Of a stretch of 64,000 bases of DNA, positions 32,873-41,836 are shown one piece after another. The position numbers and the translations under genes are program-made. Origin of the DNA: Curtobacterium sp. MCBA15_012 (GTDB taxonomy: Bacteria > Actinomycetota > Actinomycetes > Actinomycetales > Microbacteriaceae); NCBI RefSeq assembly GCF_001864935.2, contig NZ_CP126267.1, positions 2,542,001-2,606,000 on the forward strand, given 5' to 3'. Within the stretch, counting starts at the first letter, position 1. The number at the start of each line of letters is the position of its first letter. The notes under the pieces are model-generated. The model was not told the origin of the DNA. It worked only from the letters and a program-made list of their open reading frames with translations, and ran no database searches.

Positions 32873-34747
32873 TCAGGCGAGCCGCTTGCGCAGGACCATC
32901 GCCGCCGCACCCGCGAGCAGGAGCAGCAGGGCGATCCCGACGGGCAGCGTCTGCGACGCGGCCCCGGTGTACGCGAGCTGCGGCTGGTCGCCGCGGGTGG
33001 TCGCCGTGGTCGCGGCGGCCACCGTGGTGGACGCGGTCGTCCGGGAGGCGGTGGTCACCTCGGCGGTGCCGGCTGCGGTCGGGACGGTGGTCGCCGTCGG
33101 GACCGTGGTCACCACGGGCGTGGTGCCCGGGTTCGTGCCCGTGCCGGGGTTGGTCCCGGTGCCGGGGTTCGTGCCGGTGCCCGGGTCGGTCCCGGTGCCG
33201 GGGTTCGTGCCGGTGCCGGGGTTCGTGCCGGTGCCCGGGTCGGTCCCGGTGCCGGGGTTCGTGCCGGTGCCGGGGTTCGTCCCGGTGCCCGGGTTCGTGC
33301 CGGTGCCCGGGTTCGTGCCCGTGCCCGGCGTGGTGCTCGTGCCGTCGCCGACGATGCCGACGCCGTTGCCGCCGATGGTGACGGGGATGCTGATCACCGG
33401 GATGATCTGCGTGCCCGAACCGATGCCGCCCGAGCCCGAGGTCGAGCCACCGGTCGCCGGGGTCCCGGTGCCGGAACCCGTGGTCGGGGTGGTGCCGGTC
33501 GCGGTGCCGTCACCGATCACGCCGATGCCGTTCCCGCCGACGGTCACGGGGACGCCGATCACCGGGATGACCTGCGTGCCCGAACCGATGCCGCCCGAAC
33601 CCGAGGTCGACCCGCCGGTCGTCGGGGTGCCGGTGCCGGAACCCGTGGTCGGGGTGGCGCCGGTCGCGGTGCCGTCACCGATGACGCCGATGCCGTTCCC
33701 GCCGACGGTCACGGGGACGTCGATCACCGGGATGACCTGCGTGCCCGAACCGATGCCGTCCGAGCCTGAGGTCGTTCCACCAGCAGCGGGGGCACCCGTG
33801 CCGGTAGCAGGGGTCGTGCCCGTCGCGGGAGTGGTGCCGGTCGCGGTGCCGTCACCGAGCAGCCCGATGCCGTTGCCGCCGATCGTGATCGGGACGCTCA
33901 CCACCGGGGACACCTGCGTGCCCGAAGCGATGCCGTCCGAACCCGAGGTCGACCCACCGGCAGCCGGGGTCCCGGTACCGGCACCCGCGGTCGGGGTCGT
34001 CCCCGTCGCGGTGCCGTCACCGAGCAGCCCGATGCCGTTGCCCGTCACCGTGACCGGGACGGACAGCACCGGCGCGATCTGCGTGCCGGAGGCAGTGCCG
34101 TCCGCGCCCGAGGTGGTCGGCGCGGTGCCGGTCGCCGCGGGCGTGGTCGCGGGCGTCGACGGAGCCGGTGCCGAGGTGGCCTCGGCGTCGCCGAGGACAC
34201 CGACCGCGTTGCCGGTCGCCGTCACCGGTGCGGTGACGTCACCGACGACCTGGGTGCCGGACAGGACGCCGTCCTGACCGGAGGTGGTCGCCCGAGCCGG
34301 AGCAGCAGGCGCCGCAGACGCCGGAGCTGCCGGAGCCGGAGCAGGCGCCGCCGCCGCCGGTGCGGTCGTCGCGACGGCGTCGCCGCCGACGGCCACCGCG
34401 TTGCCGGCTGCCTGGACGGGTGCCGTCACCTCCGGGACCACCTGGGTGCCGGACGCGACGCCTCCGGCCCCCGAGGTGGACGGAGCAGGTGCAGGTGCCG
34501 GAGCCGGCGCGGTTGCCGGGGCCGGAGCCGGAGCAGCGGGTACCGCCGCGGAGACGGCGTCGCCGAGCACCCCGAGGGCGTTCCCGGTGACGGACACCGG
34601 TGCGTCGACGTGCGGCGCGACCTGGGTGCCGGAGACGATTCCGTCGGCGCCGGAGGTCGTGGCGGCGTTCGCTGCCGCTGCCCCTCCGATCGTGAGGCCA
34701 CCGACGAAGAGGGCGAACCAGAGCCCTCTGCAGACGTGCTTGTTCAT
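32873..34747 (-). CDS. Cell-wall protein with eight chaplin-like repeats and LAYTG sorting signal
   Basis: 624 residues. Signal peptide (1-28, GLWFALFVGGLTIGGAAAANA), then eight repeats of about 35 residues with the pattern TSGxDGxxSGTQVxPxVxxPVxVxGNxxGxxGD, the chaplin signature. Repeats 1-3 are joined by Pro/Ala linkers, 4-8 by Gly/Thr linkers. Then comes an array of 11 PGTGTN/D-type hexapeptides (coded at 33129-33330), a Thr-rich stretch, and LAYTG at ~591 followed by a hydrophobic helix and RKR, a sortase signal. It should be wall-anchored; chaplins make hydrophobic amyloid surface layers in streptomycetes. No cysteine pair is present in the repeats. Confidence 0.85.
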   Translation of the reverse strand: MNKHVCRGLWFALFVGGLTIGGAAAANAATTSGADGIVSGTQVAPHVDAPVSVTGNALGVLGDAVSAAVPAAPAPAPATAPAPAPAPAPSTSGAGGVASGTQVVPEVTAPVQAAGNAVAVGGDAVATTAPAAAAPAPAPAAPASAAPAAPARATTSGQDGVLSGTQVVGDVTAPVTATGNAVGVLGDAEATSAPAPSTPATTPAATGTAPTTSGADGTASGTQIAPVLSVPVTVTGNGIGLLGDGTATGTTPTAGAGTGTPAAGGSTSGSDGIASGTQVSPVVSVPITIGGNGIGLLGDGTATGTTPATGTTPATGTGAPAAGGTTSGSDGIGSGTQVIPVIDVPVTVGGNGIGVIGDGTATGATPTTGSGTGTPTTGGSTSGSGGIGSGTQVIPVIGVPVTVGGNGIGVIGDGTATGTTPTTGSGTGTPATGGSTSGSGGIGSGTQIIPVISIPVTIGGNGVGIVGDGTSTTPGTGTNPGTGTNPGTGTNPGTGTNPGTGTDPGTGTNPGTGTNPGTGTDPGTGTNPGTGTNPGTGTNPGTTPVVTTVPTATTVPTAAGTAEVTTASRTTASTTVAAATTATTRGDQPQLAYTGAASQTLPVGIALLLLLAGAAAMVLRKRLA

Positions 34748-34836
34748 GGTCGTTCACTCCCTGATCGAGATCTGACGTCGACCGCGGTCACGGTCGACGG
34801 GTGCGATGCCTGCCGAGACGGACAGGCGCACCGACC

Positions 34837-36231
34837 TCAGTCAGGAGCGACGTCGTGGTCACCGACGACCGATGCGGGGACCGCGTCGTCGGTGAGCGTG
34901 CCGCGAGACCCCGCGGCGAGGGAGAACTGGGTGCCCGTGGTGCCGTCCACACCGGCCGGGGCGCTGCCCGCGGAGCCGGAGGTGCTGCCACCGGTCGTAC
35001 CGGTGGAGCCGGTCCCGGTCGGCAGTGCGCCGTCCCGGTCGCCGTCCGCGGGGACGAGCAGTGCGTGGCCGCCGAGGGTGGCGGACAGCGGCTGCTCGGT
35101 GCCGGAGGACCCGGCGGCCGCGACACGGGCCTGCCGGTCACGGACCGGCGAGACGGCGGCGGCGGACCCAGCCGGGGTCGCGACCGCGTTCGACGCGGCG
35201 CCGACGGGACCGAGGTCCTGCGGCGCACCGTCCGACGGACGCGCGCCGAGCGGGGTGGTGCCGCCACCCTCCGGGGCCGGCGCGGTCCCGGTGACGGGGG
35301 TCGTGCCTCCCGGCAGCACCGGCGTTGTCGGCAGGGTCGGGACGGGCAGGGTCGGGACGGGCAGGGGGCCGATCGGGAGCGCGCCCTCGACGGGCGACAC
35401 GACCGTGCCGACCGTGCCGGGCAGCGTGCCGACGGTGCTCCCGACGCCGCCCAGCAGGTCGTCGGTGACGCCCGTGACGGGGCGCGTGACCGTGCCGAGC
35501 GTGTCGTCACCGAGCAGGTCCCCGGTGACCGGCAGGACGCCGAGCAGGCCGTCGATCGCCTCGACCACCGCCGCGGTGGGGCGCGCGTCGGTGATGGCCT
35601 GCACGGTCCCGGTGACGGGCGTGAGGACGCCGACCACGGTGTCGGTGAGCGGCCGGGAGGCGGTGCCTGCGCCGTCCGCGTCGGCCGCCGTGGTCGGGGT
35701 GGTCGCCACCGACCCCGTCAGGCCGCCGACCAGGTCGGCCACCGGTCGCGCGGGTGCGGCCGGAGCACCGGCCACCGGGGCGGCCGGCGTCGCCGGTGCC
35801 GCAGCGGGCGTGCTCGACGACGGCGTCGCAGCGGCCGGAGCGTGGGCTGCGGGGGCCGGGGCAGCGGGCGCCGGGGCGCTGACCGGGGCCGGAGCCGCGG
35901 GAGCAGGGGCTCGCACCGGGGCCGGGGCCGCGGGAGCCGGGGCTCGCACCGGGGCCGGAGCAGCGGGAGCGGGTGCCGGAGCAGCGGGAGCCGGTGCCGC
36001 CGCGGGCACCACCGAGCGGACCGGCGCGACGACCTGGTCCACGGTGGAGCCCACCGTGCCGGTCACGCCCTGCACGAGTCCGCCGACCAGGCTGCGCTGC
36101 TGGACGCCCTCGGCGGAGGCCGGACGGGCACCGAGCACGAGCGAGAGCAGCACGAGGGCCGCGGCGACGCCGACGCCCGCGAGGACGTACCGGAGCATCG
36201 CGCGCCAGGGGTCGCGCAACGGCTGGTCCAT
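34837..36231 (-). CDS. Secreted/anchored Pro-Ala-rich protein
   Basis: 464 residues. N-terminal hydrophobic helix (12-40, MLRYVLAGVGVAAALVLLSL then ARPASA) acts as signal or anchor. Residues ~70-160 are PAPAAPAPV-type repeats likely to span the wall. The rest is Gly/Thr/Val-rich with LVGGLxGxV and LxxVLxPVTGTV repeats and no recognised catalytic domain. It precedes the chaplin-repeat gene on the same strand, 89 bp upstream, so both may belong to one surface-layer programme. No LPxTG is present. Confidence 0.7.
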   Translation of the reverse strand: MDQPLRDPWRAMLRYVLAGVGVAAALVLLSLVLGARPASAEGVQQRSLVGGLVQGVTGTVGSTVDQVVAPVRSVVPAAAPAPAAPAPAPAAPAPVRAPAPAAPAPVRAPAPAAPAPVSAPAPAAPAPAAHAPAAATPSSSTPAAAPATPAAPVAGAPAAPARPVADLVGGLTGSVATTPTTAADADGAGTASRPLTDTVVGVLTPVTGTVQAITDARPTAAVVEAIDGLLGVLPVTGDLLGDDTLGTVTRPVTGVTDDLLGGVGSTVGTLPGTVGTVVSPVEGALPIGPLPVPTLPVPTLPTTPVLPGGTTPVTGTAPAPEGGGTTPLGARPSDGAPQDLGPVGAASNAVATPAGSAAAVSPVRDRQARVAAAGSSGTEQPLSATLGGHALLVPADGDRDGALPTGTGSTGTTGGSTSGSAGSAPAGVDGTTGTQFSLAAGSRGTLTDDAVPASVVGDHDVAPD

Positions 36232-36341
36232 GCGCTCACCTCCTGATCTCGGCTGCGCACGTAGAGTGGTTGACCGGTACCGTACGCCGGTCCACTCCGG
36301 AATGCACCCCTTTTCGGAGCAATCTTCAAGAAAGGCCGGAC

Positions 36342-36773
36342 GTGGTCTCGATCTTCAACGCCCCGACCCGCAACCTCGACGTCGTCACGCTGCACGAGGT
36401 CCTCCGTCTGCGTCAGGACGTCTTCGTCGTCGAGCAGGAGTGCGCCTACGGCGACATCGACGGCCGCGACCTCGAGCCCGGCACGCTGCAGTTCTGGGCC
36501 GGTCAGGGGTCGGTCGACGCCACCCTCCGCCTGCTCCGCGAACCGGACGGCACCGAGCGGATCGGCCGGGTCGCCACGGCCCGGCACGCGCGTGGGCAGG
36601 GCCTCGGTGCCCGGCTCATGGAGGCCGCGATCGCCGAGTCGCGGTCGGGCTCGATCGCGATCCACGCGCAGGCGCACCTCGAGCGGTGGTACGGCCGGTT
36701 CGGTTTCGTGCGCTCCGGGGACGACTTCGTCGAGGACGCGATCCCGCACGTCCCGATGACCCGCACGCGCTAG
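36342..36773 (+). CDS. ElaA-like GNAT acetyltransferase
   Basis: 143 residues from GTG 36342, with AAAGG 8 nt upstream. LHEVLRLRQDVFVVEQECAYGDIDGRDLEP is the ElaA hallmark; IGRVATARHARGQGLGARLMEAAI is the acetyl-CoA loop and ERWYGRFGF the last motif. The longer frame runs through the neighbouring Pro/Ala gene and was rejected. Natural substrate not known for this family. Confidence 0.88.
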   Translation: MVSIFNAPTRNLDVVTLHEVLRLRQDVFVVEQECAYGDIDGRDLEPGTLQFWAGQGSVDATLRLLREPDGTERIGRVATARHARGQGLGARLMEAAIAESRSGSIAIHAQAHLERWYGRFGFVRSGDDFVEDAIPHVPMTRTR

Positions 36774-36816
36774 CCGCCTCCCCCGTCACCTCGGCGCGGG
36801 TGCACCCGTGCCGGGG

Positions 36817-37344
36817 TCAGGCCCGCCAGCGCCGGAGCTCGTCGAACGAGCGGCCCTGCGTGGCCCGGTCGGCCACGAGTCGCTCGAACACGATGTTCGT
36901 CTGGGTCGTGGCCACCGCCGGGTCGCCGCTGAGCTCGTCGGCCACGAAGTCCCGGAGCTGCTCGGTCGACGTGCAGGCGATGTGCACGAGGAAGTCCTTG
37001 TCGCCCGCGAGGAACGACACGTCCTGCACGACGGGCACCCGGAGCAGGCGCTTCGCGAAGTCCCGGAGCTCGTGCCGGGCGGCGGCGTGCACCCGCACGG
37101 AGACCATCGCCTCGATCGCGAACCCGAGCCCGGCGACGTCGACGTCCGCGCGGTAGCCCCGGATCAGCCCGGCGTCCTCGAGCGCACGGACCCGGGTGAG
37201 GCAGGTCGACGGTGCGACGCCGACCTCGGCCGCCAACCGGTTGTTCGGGATCCGGGCGTCGGCGGCCAGGGTCCAGAGGATGCGCTCGTCGACCTCGTCG
37301 AGTCGCGGAGCGGGGGTGGCACGGCGGGCTGGGCGGTCGGACAC
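36817..37344 (-). CDS. Lrp/AsnC-family transcriptional regulator
   Basis: 175 residues from GTG 37344. HTH: DEVDERILWTLAADARIPNNRLAAEVGVAPSTCLTRVRALEDAGLIRGYRA; C-terminal RAM domain with AMVSVRVHAAARHELRDFAKRLL and DFLVHIACTSTEQLRDFV. It binds amino acids as an octamer and acts as a local or global regulator. The longer frame contributes only Arg-rich sequence. It faces the ElaA-like gene and shares its strand with the membrane protein upstream. Confidence 0.9.
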   Translation of the reverse strand: MSDRPARRATPAPRLDEVDERILWTLAADARIPNNRLAAEVGVAPSTCLTRVRALEDAGLIRGYRADVDVAGLGFAIEAMVSVRVHAAARHELRDFAKRLLRVPVVQDVSFLAGDKDFLVHIACTSTEQLRDFVADELSGDPAVATTQTNIVFERLVADRATQGRSFDELRRWRA

Positions 37345-37481
37345 GCACCGACGGTACCGCGGGCCGCGCCGTCCGCCCAGCGCGGGCCGACCGCCGGGGG
37401 TGCGCCGCGCCTCCCGGCCGCTGCCCGTGCGACGCGCGACGTGCGCCGCGTAGCGGACCCGGCCGCGCCGGACCCGCTCCG

Positions 37482-37997
37482 TCACATGGCGAGCGTCATG
37501 CCGACGACCGCGACGGTCATCGCGAAGACCTCGCCGCTGCGCACCGCGCGACGGTCCTCACGGGCCCACTCGTGGCGGAGCAGCCAGCCGCTGAAGGCGC
37601 AGTAGCCGACCACGCCGGCGCCGAGGACCGCCGTCAACGCGATCCCGTGCCCGGCGTGACCGTCGGCGAGACCGCTCGCGTGGCCCATCAGGAGCATCCC
37701 GGACATGACGACCGCCGAGAGCGCGCGGTGCACGTCCATCGGCTCGGCGCGGCGGCCGTCCGGTCGACGTCGGCGTATCACCGGCAGCGGGGCCAGGAGC
37801 AGGAGCACGGTCGCGGCGAGGATCGTCCACGCGGCACCGGCGTGCGCGACCGGCAGCACCATCGCGACGAGCATCACCGTCGCGGGCACGATCACGCCCG
37901 GACGCGGGCGGTAGCGGTCCCCGACGATGCAGCACACCGACGCGAACTGCGGCACGACGAGCATCGCGTCGGCGACGGTCTCGTGCACGGCGGTCAT
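37482..37997 (-). CDS. Four-TMS membrane protein, His/Met-rich
   Basis: 171 residues with hydrophobic segments near 10-25, 35-75, 92-105 and 118-165. HRALSAVVMSGMLLMGHASGLADGHAGHG is rich in Met and His, reminiscent of copper-associated DUF5134-type proteins. No metal site can be proven. It starts at ATG 37997 and lies 137 bp upstream of the Lrp-type gene. Confidence 0.7.
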   Translation of the reverse strand: MTAVHETVADAMLVVPQFASVCCIVGDRYRPRPGVIVPATVMLVAMVLPVAHAGAAWTILAATVLLLLAPLPVIRRRRPDGRRAEPMDVHRALSAVVMSGMLLMGHASGLADGHAGHGIALTAVLGAGVVGYCAFSGWLLRHEWAREDRRAVRSGEVFAMTVAVVGMTLAM

Positions 37998-38034
37998 GTC
38001 GGGCGGTGGGTCCGGTGCGGCTGGAGCCGGACGG

Positions 38035-38427
38035 TCAGTCCTGCTCGGCGCGCGCCGCGGCCTTGTCGGCGCGCTGCTGCTTCACACGGGCGTTCTCGGC
38101 GTGCACCTCGGCCTGGGTGGCGCGCTCGCGCACGAGCCACTCGGGCATCTCCTGCAGCAGCGCCTTGATCTCGGCGGTGGTCAGCGGTTCGTCGACGCCG
38201 GCGCGCGTGAGGCCCGAGATCGAGATGCCGAGCTTCTGCGCGACGACCGGGCGCGGGTGCGGGCCGTCGCGGCGGAGGTCCTCGAGCCACGCCGGCGGCG
38301 CGGTGCGGAGCTCGTCGAAGGCGGTGCGCGTGACGGGCTCCGCCTGGAACGACTCCGGGGCCGCCGTCAGCAGGATGCCGAGCTTCTTCGCAGCCGTCTC
38401 GGGCTTCATCGTCTGTTCCTGCGCCAT
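38035..38427 (-). CDS. DUF5997-family protein
   Basis: 130 residues starting MAQEQTMKPETAAKKLGILLTAAP, with LRRDGPHPRPVVAQKLGISISGLTRAG and a charged C-terminal helix. This matches DUF5997, an actinobacterial family of unknown function that usually lies next to a LysR-type substrate-binding gene, as here. GLTR and 'AQKLGIS' suggest a small HTH. ATG at 38427 chosen over an in-frame extension. Divergent from the gene at 38461 with 33 bp between. Confidence 0.85.
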   Translation of the reverse strand: MAQEQTMKPETAAKKLGILLTAAPESFQAEPVTRTAFDELRTAPPAWLEDLRRDGPHPRPVVAQKLGISISGLTRAGVDEPLTTAEIKALLQEMPEWLVRERATQAEVHAENARVKQQRADKAAARAEQD

Positions 38428-38460
38428 GAGGACCAGGGTACGGCCCCTAAGCTCGGTTGC

Positions 38461-39285
38461 ATGACCGCGGCACTCACCATCGCCTTCGTCCCGGGGGTCT
38501 CCCCCGCGAAGTGGGTCCGGGTCTGGCGGGAACGCCACCCGGACGCAGCCCTCGGCCTGCGCCCCATCGGGCACGACGAGGTCGACGACGCACTCACCGG
38601 CGACGCCGACATGGCCTTCGCCCGGATGCCCGTCGGCGCGCACCTCAACGCCATCCCGCTCTGGACCGAGACCGCCGTCGTCGCGATGCCGAAGGACTCC
38701 CCGCTCGCCGAGGGCGACGTCGTCACCGACGCCGACCTCGCCGACGTGCACGTCGTCGACGCGGGCCCCGTCCCCGCGGACGTCGCCGCGGCGCTCGACC
38801 TGGTCGAGGCGAACGTCGGGGTCGTCGTGCTCCCCCAGTCGCTCTTCCGCGCCGCCAGCCGCAAGGACCTGGTCTCGCGGCCCCTCGACGGCGCCGCCGG
38901 GACGCGCGTCGCGCTCGTCTGGCGGGACGCGGACGCCTCGGAGACGACGGACGAGTTCATCGGCGTGGTCCGTGGGCGGACCGCGAACAGCTCGCGCTCC
39001 GACCAGGACCGGCCGGGAGGCGCGTCCCGCGTCGACGACGACGCTGCGGCCGGGGCGGACAGCCGGTCCGACGGCGGGGCCGGCTCGGCGCCCGGTGGCC
39101 GCGCCGGTTCCGGCGGGCGCGCCGGTTCGAGCAGCGGTTCCGGCGGCGGCAAGGCCAGCGCGAAGCAGACCGGCGGCGGCAAGGCCGGCGGCAAGGGTGC
39201 GCGGAAGCCCCGCGGCGGCGGCCGTCCGGGCACGCAGCGCCTCGGGAACGGGAAGCCGAAACGCGGATCCAAGGGCAACCGGTGA
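38461..39285 (+). CDS. LysR substrate-binding-domain-like protein with basic Gly/Arg/Lys tail
   Basis: 274 residues. Residues 1-175 form a LysR-type periplasmic-binding fold without an HTH (TIAFVPGVSPAKWVRVWRERHPD; VVAMPKDSPLAEGD; VVLPQSLFRAASRKDL). Residues 180-274 are a low-complexity tail ending in GGGKAGGKGARKPRGGGRPG and KPKRGSKGNR, possibly nucleic-acid binding. The tail starts with RPGGASRVDDDA, coded by GGGAGGCGCGTCC, a copy of the dispersed GGGAGGC element. ATG 38461. Works in some unknown way with DUF5997. Confidence 0.8.
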   Translation: MTAALTIAFVPGVSPAKWVRVWRERHPDAALGLRPIGHDEVDDALTGDADMAFARMPVGAHLNAIPLWTETAVVAMPKDSPLAEGDVVTDADLADVHVVDAGPVPADVAAALDLVEANVGVVVLPQSLFRAASRKDLVSRPLDGAAGTRVALVWRDADASETTDEFIGVVRGRTANSSRSDQDRPGGASRVDDDAAAGADSRSDGGAGSAPGGRAGSGGRAGSSSGSGGGKASAKQTGGGKAGGKGARKPRGGGRPGTQRLGNGKPKRGSKGNR

Positions 39286-39752
39286 CCGAGACGCGACTCG
39301 TCCCGATGCCGGCCGACCGGCTGCCGGGCTGGCTCGACCGGACGATGACCGAGTACGTCGCGTCGCGGATGCGCGCCGGGGAGTCGCGCGAGCGGGCCGA
39401 GGCGAACGCCCAGCGGTCCACCGAGCAGTGGTTCCCGGACGGCACACCGCTGCCGGAGCACTTCGTGTGGGACGTCGTCGACGAGCAGGACGAGGTCGTC
39501 GGGTTCCTGTGGATCGGCCCCTTCACGGTCGGCGGGTCCGAGTGGTGGGTCTTCGACGTGGAGATCGACGAGCCGTACCGACGCCGCGGGCACGCGCGCC
39601 GGGCGCTCGAGGCCGCGCAGCGCGTCGCGGCGGAGCACGGGGCGACGAGCATCGGGCTGAACGTCTTCGGCTACAACACGGGCGCGCAGGACCTGTACGC
39701 GCAGCTCGGCTACCGCGTCACCGCGACGCAGATGCAGCTGCCGCTGGCCTGA
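39282..39752 (+). CDS. GNAT-family N-acetyltransferase
   Basis: 156 residues from GTG 39282, overlapping the upstream stop by 4 bp. Typical motifs: VVGFLWIGPF, WWVFDVEIDEPYRRRGHARRALEAAQRVA (acetyl-CoA loop) and IGLNVFGYNTGAQDLYAQLGYRV. N-terminal part (EYVASRMRAGESRERAEANA) is helical as in many actinobacterial GNATs. Operon with the preceding gene. Substrate unknown. Confidence 0.88.
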   Translation: MTETRLVPMPADRLPGWLDRTMTEYVASRMRAGESRERAEANAQRSTEQWFPDGTPLPEHFVWDVVDEQDEVVGFLWIGPFTVGGSEWWVFDVEIDEPYRRRGHARRALEAAQRVAAEHGATSIGLNVFGYNTGAQDLYAQLGYRVTATQMQLPLA

Positions 39753-39820
39753 GGCGGTCCGTCGTCGGGGTGCTGCCGCGGCGGCGCTCGCTGCTGCGGG
39801 GTCCGCGGCGGTGTCGGGTG

Positions 39821-40447
39821 TCAGGACCAGACGCCGGAGGTCCCGCGTCGGTGGCTACCGACCAGGTGCGTGTCGACGATGCCGAGCGCCTCCATGAGGG
39901 CGTGCATCGTGGTCGGCCCGACGAAGGCGAACCCGCGCTTCCGCAGCGCCTTCGACAGCGCCGTCGACTCCGCGCTCGTCGTCGGCACCTCGTCGATCGT
40001 CCGCGGCGCCGGCGTGGTGTCGGGGCGGAAGGACCAGACGAGGTCCGCGAGACCGCCGTCGGCGCGGAGGGCCACCGTGGCGTTCGCGTTCGTGATCGTC
40101 GCCGTGATCTTCGCCCGGTTCCGCACGATGCCGGCGTCGCCCATCAGGCGTTCGACGTCGTCGTCCCCGAACGCGGCGACGGTGTCCGGGTCGAAGTCCG
40201 CGAAGGCCGCCCGGAACGCCGGACGCTTCGCCAGGATCGTGCGCCAGGACAGTCCGGACTGGAACGCCTCGAGGGACAGGCGCTCGAACACGCCCCGCTC
40301 GTCGCGCACGGGCACGCCCCACTCGGTGTCGTAGTAGTCCCGGAGCAGCGGGTCCGTCGCGGCCCACACCGGGCGAGCCAGTCCGTCCGCACCGACGACG
40401 AGGCCCGAGGGGATGCTGGCGGGGGCGCTGTCGTCCGAGGTGCTCAC
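39821..40447 (-). CDS. tag: DNA-3-methyladenine glycosylase I
   Basis: 208 residues from GTG 40447. DPLLRDYYDTEWGVPVRDERGVFERLSLEAFQSGLSW is the Tag signature with the base-binding Glu, and NRAKITATITNANA, GLADLVWSF and KRGFAFVGPTTMHALMEALGIVDTHLVG follow. It removes 3-methyladenine from alkylated DNA. The zinc-snap residues of E. coli Tag (N-terminal Cys, His in HDNEW, and a C-terminal Cys) are replaced here (VW, YDTEW, no Cys), so the metal site appears lost. Confidence 0.92.
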   Translation of the reverse strand: MSTSDDSAPASIPSGLVVGADGLARPVWAATDPLLRDYYDTEWGVPVRDERGVFERLSLEAFQSGLSWRTILAKRPAFRAAFADFDPDTVAAFGDDDVERLMGDAGIVRNRAKITATITNANATVALRADGGLADLVWSFRPDTTPAPRTIDEVPTTSAESTALSKALRKRGFAFVGPTTMHALMEALGIVDTHLVGSHRRGTSGVWS

Positions 40448-40588
40448 GGTCCCATCCTCGCGGGTACGTCCGACGCGCGTCGCACGGTCAGGCGTCGCCG
40501 CCCGGTGCACGGTCGGGAGCCCCGGCCCGGTGCTCGGTCGGGCGTCACCGCCTGTTGCGCGGTCGGGCGTCGCCGCCCGGAGCGGTCG

Positions 40589-41005
40589 CTACTCGGTCGG
40601 CGGTCCGACCCGCATCACGTCCTGGTCCATCCAGACGTACTCCCAGCGGTGGCCGTCCGGGTCGGTGAAGCTGCGCTGGTACATGAAGCCGAGGTCGGTC
40701 TCGGGCCGGTCCTCGTCGCCGCCCGCCATCACCGCGGCGTCGACGATGCGGTGCACCTCGTCCTTCGACGCCGCGCTGAGCGAGTTGATCACCTCGATCG
40801 ATCCGCGGTCGGCGATCGTCTTGTCGGTGAACTCCCGGAACTTCGCGTGCGTGAGGATCATCACGTACACGGTGTCGCTGACGACGACGCAGGCCGCGGT
40901 CTCGTCGGTGAAGTCCGGGTTGATCGAGTAGCCGAGCGCCTCGTAGAACGCCTTCGAGCGGTCGAGGTCGGCGACGGGGAGGTTGATGAACACCATCTGG
41001 TCCAC
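40589..41005 (-). CDS. VOC-family (glyoxalase/bleomycin resistance-like) protein
   Basis: 138 residues from GTG 41005 after GAAAGGACC. MVFINLPVADLDRSKAFYEALGY opens the first beta-alpha-beta-beta-beta unit; DLGFMYQRSFTDPDGHRWEYVWMD closes the second. This PhnB/Tmp-like subfamily has no proven reaction. Metal ligands cannot be assigned with confidence. Confidence 0.85.
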   Translation of the reverse strand: MDQMVFINLPVADLDRSKAFYEALGYSINPDFTDETAACVVVSDTVYVMILTHAKFREFTDKTIADRGSIEVINSLSAASKDEVHRIVDAAVMAGGDEDRPETDLGFMYQRSFTDPDGHRWEYVWMDQDVMRVGPPTE

Positions 41006-41259
41006 GGGTGGTCCTTTCGTCAGGATCAACCTGGCCCGACTCCCCCGTCGGCGCAACCGTTCCGGCCCGGTACGGCCGGTCCACGGCGGACATCGGCCCT
41101 CAACGACGAATCCCCGGGCCCGCGCTTGCTGCAGGACATCCGGGGATCACTTCCAGCCGAGCAGCACCCGACCGACATGTCAATGCTAGACGTGCACGGG
41201 CACCCGGTCAACCGAGCTCGACCGGCCGCGGTGCCCGTCCCGCTCGCTAGGATCTGCCC

Positions 41260-41727
41260 ATGAGCGATCCGGTCACCGACACCACGACGCGCCCCCGGCG
41301 GATCCTGGTCCTCAACGGACCGAACCTCGACGTGCTCGGGCGGCGTGACCCGGCCCAGTACGGCACCGTCACCCTCGCCGAGATCGAGGCGATCGTGCAC
41401 ACCGAGGCCGCGGTGCACGACCTCGAGGCGGACTTCCGGCAGACGAACCACGAGGGCGTGCTCGTCGAGTGGCTGCACGAGGCGCTCGACGACTTCGTCG
41501 GGGTCGTCGTCAACCCGGCCGCGTACGCGCACACCTCCGTGGCGCTGCACGACGCCGTCGAGGCCCTGACGGTCCCCGTCGTCGAGGTGCACCTGTCGAA
41601 CACGTGGAAGCGCGAACCGTTCCGGCACGTGGACCACGTCGCGACCGCCGCGACGGCGGTCATCGCCGGCGCGGGCGCCGACGGCTACCGCCTCGCGGTC
41701 GCACACGTCGCGTCGCTCCTCGACTGA
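41260..41727 (+). CDS. aroQ: 3-dehydroquinate dehydratase, type II
   Basis: 155 residues. ILVLNGPNLDVLGRRDPAQYG provides the catalytic Arg and Tyr, NPAAYAHTSVALHDA the substrate loop and VEVHLSN the catalytic His. It dehydrates 3-dehydroquinate in the shikimate pathway. FRHVDHVA replaces the usual FRHxS near the end. A stand-alone gene, followed by a terminator. From 41006 to 41259 I see only a weak ATCCCCGG/CCGGGGAT hairpin (41112-41149). Confidence 0.94.
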   Translation: MSDPVTDTTTRPRRILVLNGPNLDVLGRRDPAQYGTVTLAEIEAIVHTEAAVHDLEADFRQTNHEGVLVEWLHEALDDFVGVVVNPAAYAHTSVALHDAVEALTVPVVEVHLSNTWKREPFRHVDHVATAATAVIAGAGADGYRLAVAHVASLLD

Positions 41728-41735
41728 GCCCCACC

Positions 41736-41779
41736 CGGACGGGAGGCGCGGGGCGGGCCCGCACCGCGCCTCCCGTCCG
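41736..41779. terminator. aroQ terminator (GGGAGGC family)
   Basis: CGGACGGGAGGCGCGG (41736-41751) pairs perfectly with CCGCGCCTCCCGTCCG (41764-41779), 12-nt loop. Confidence 0.8.
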
Positions 41780-41836
41780 TCGCGCACCGCGTTGACACGC
41801 CCGGTGTCCTCTGCCGAGGCACCGGGGTCCTCGCGG

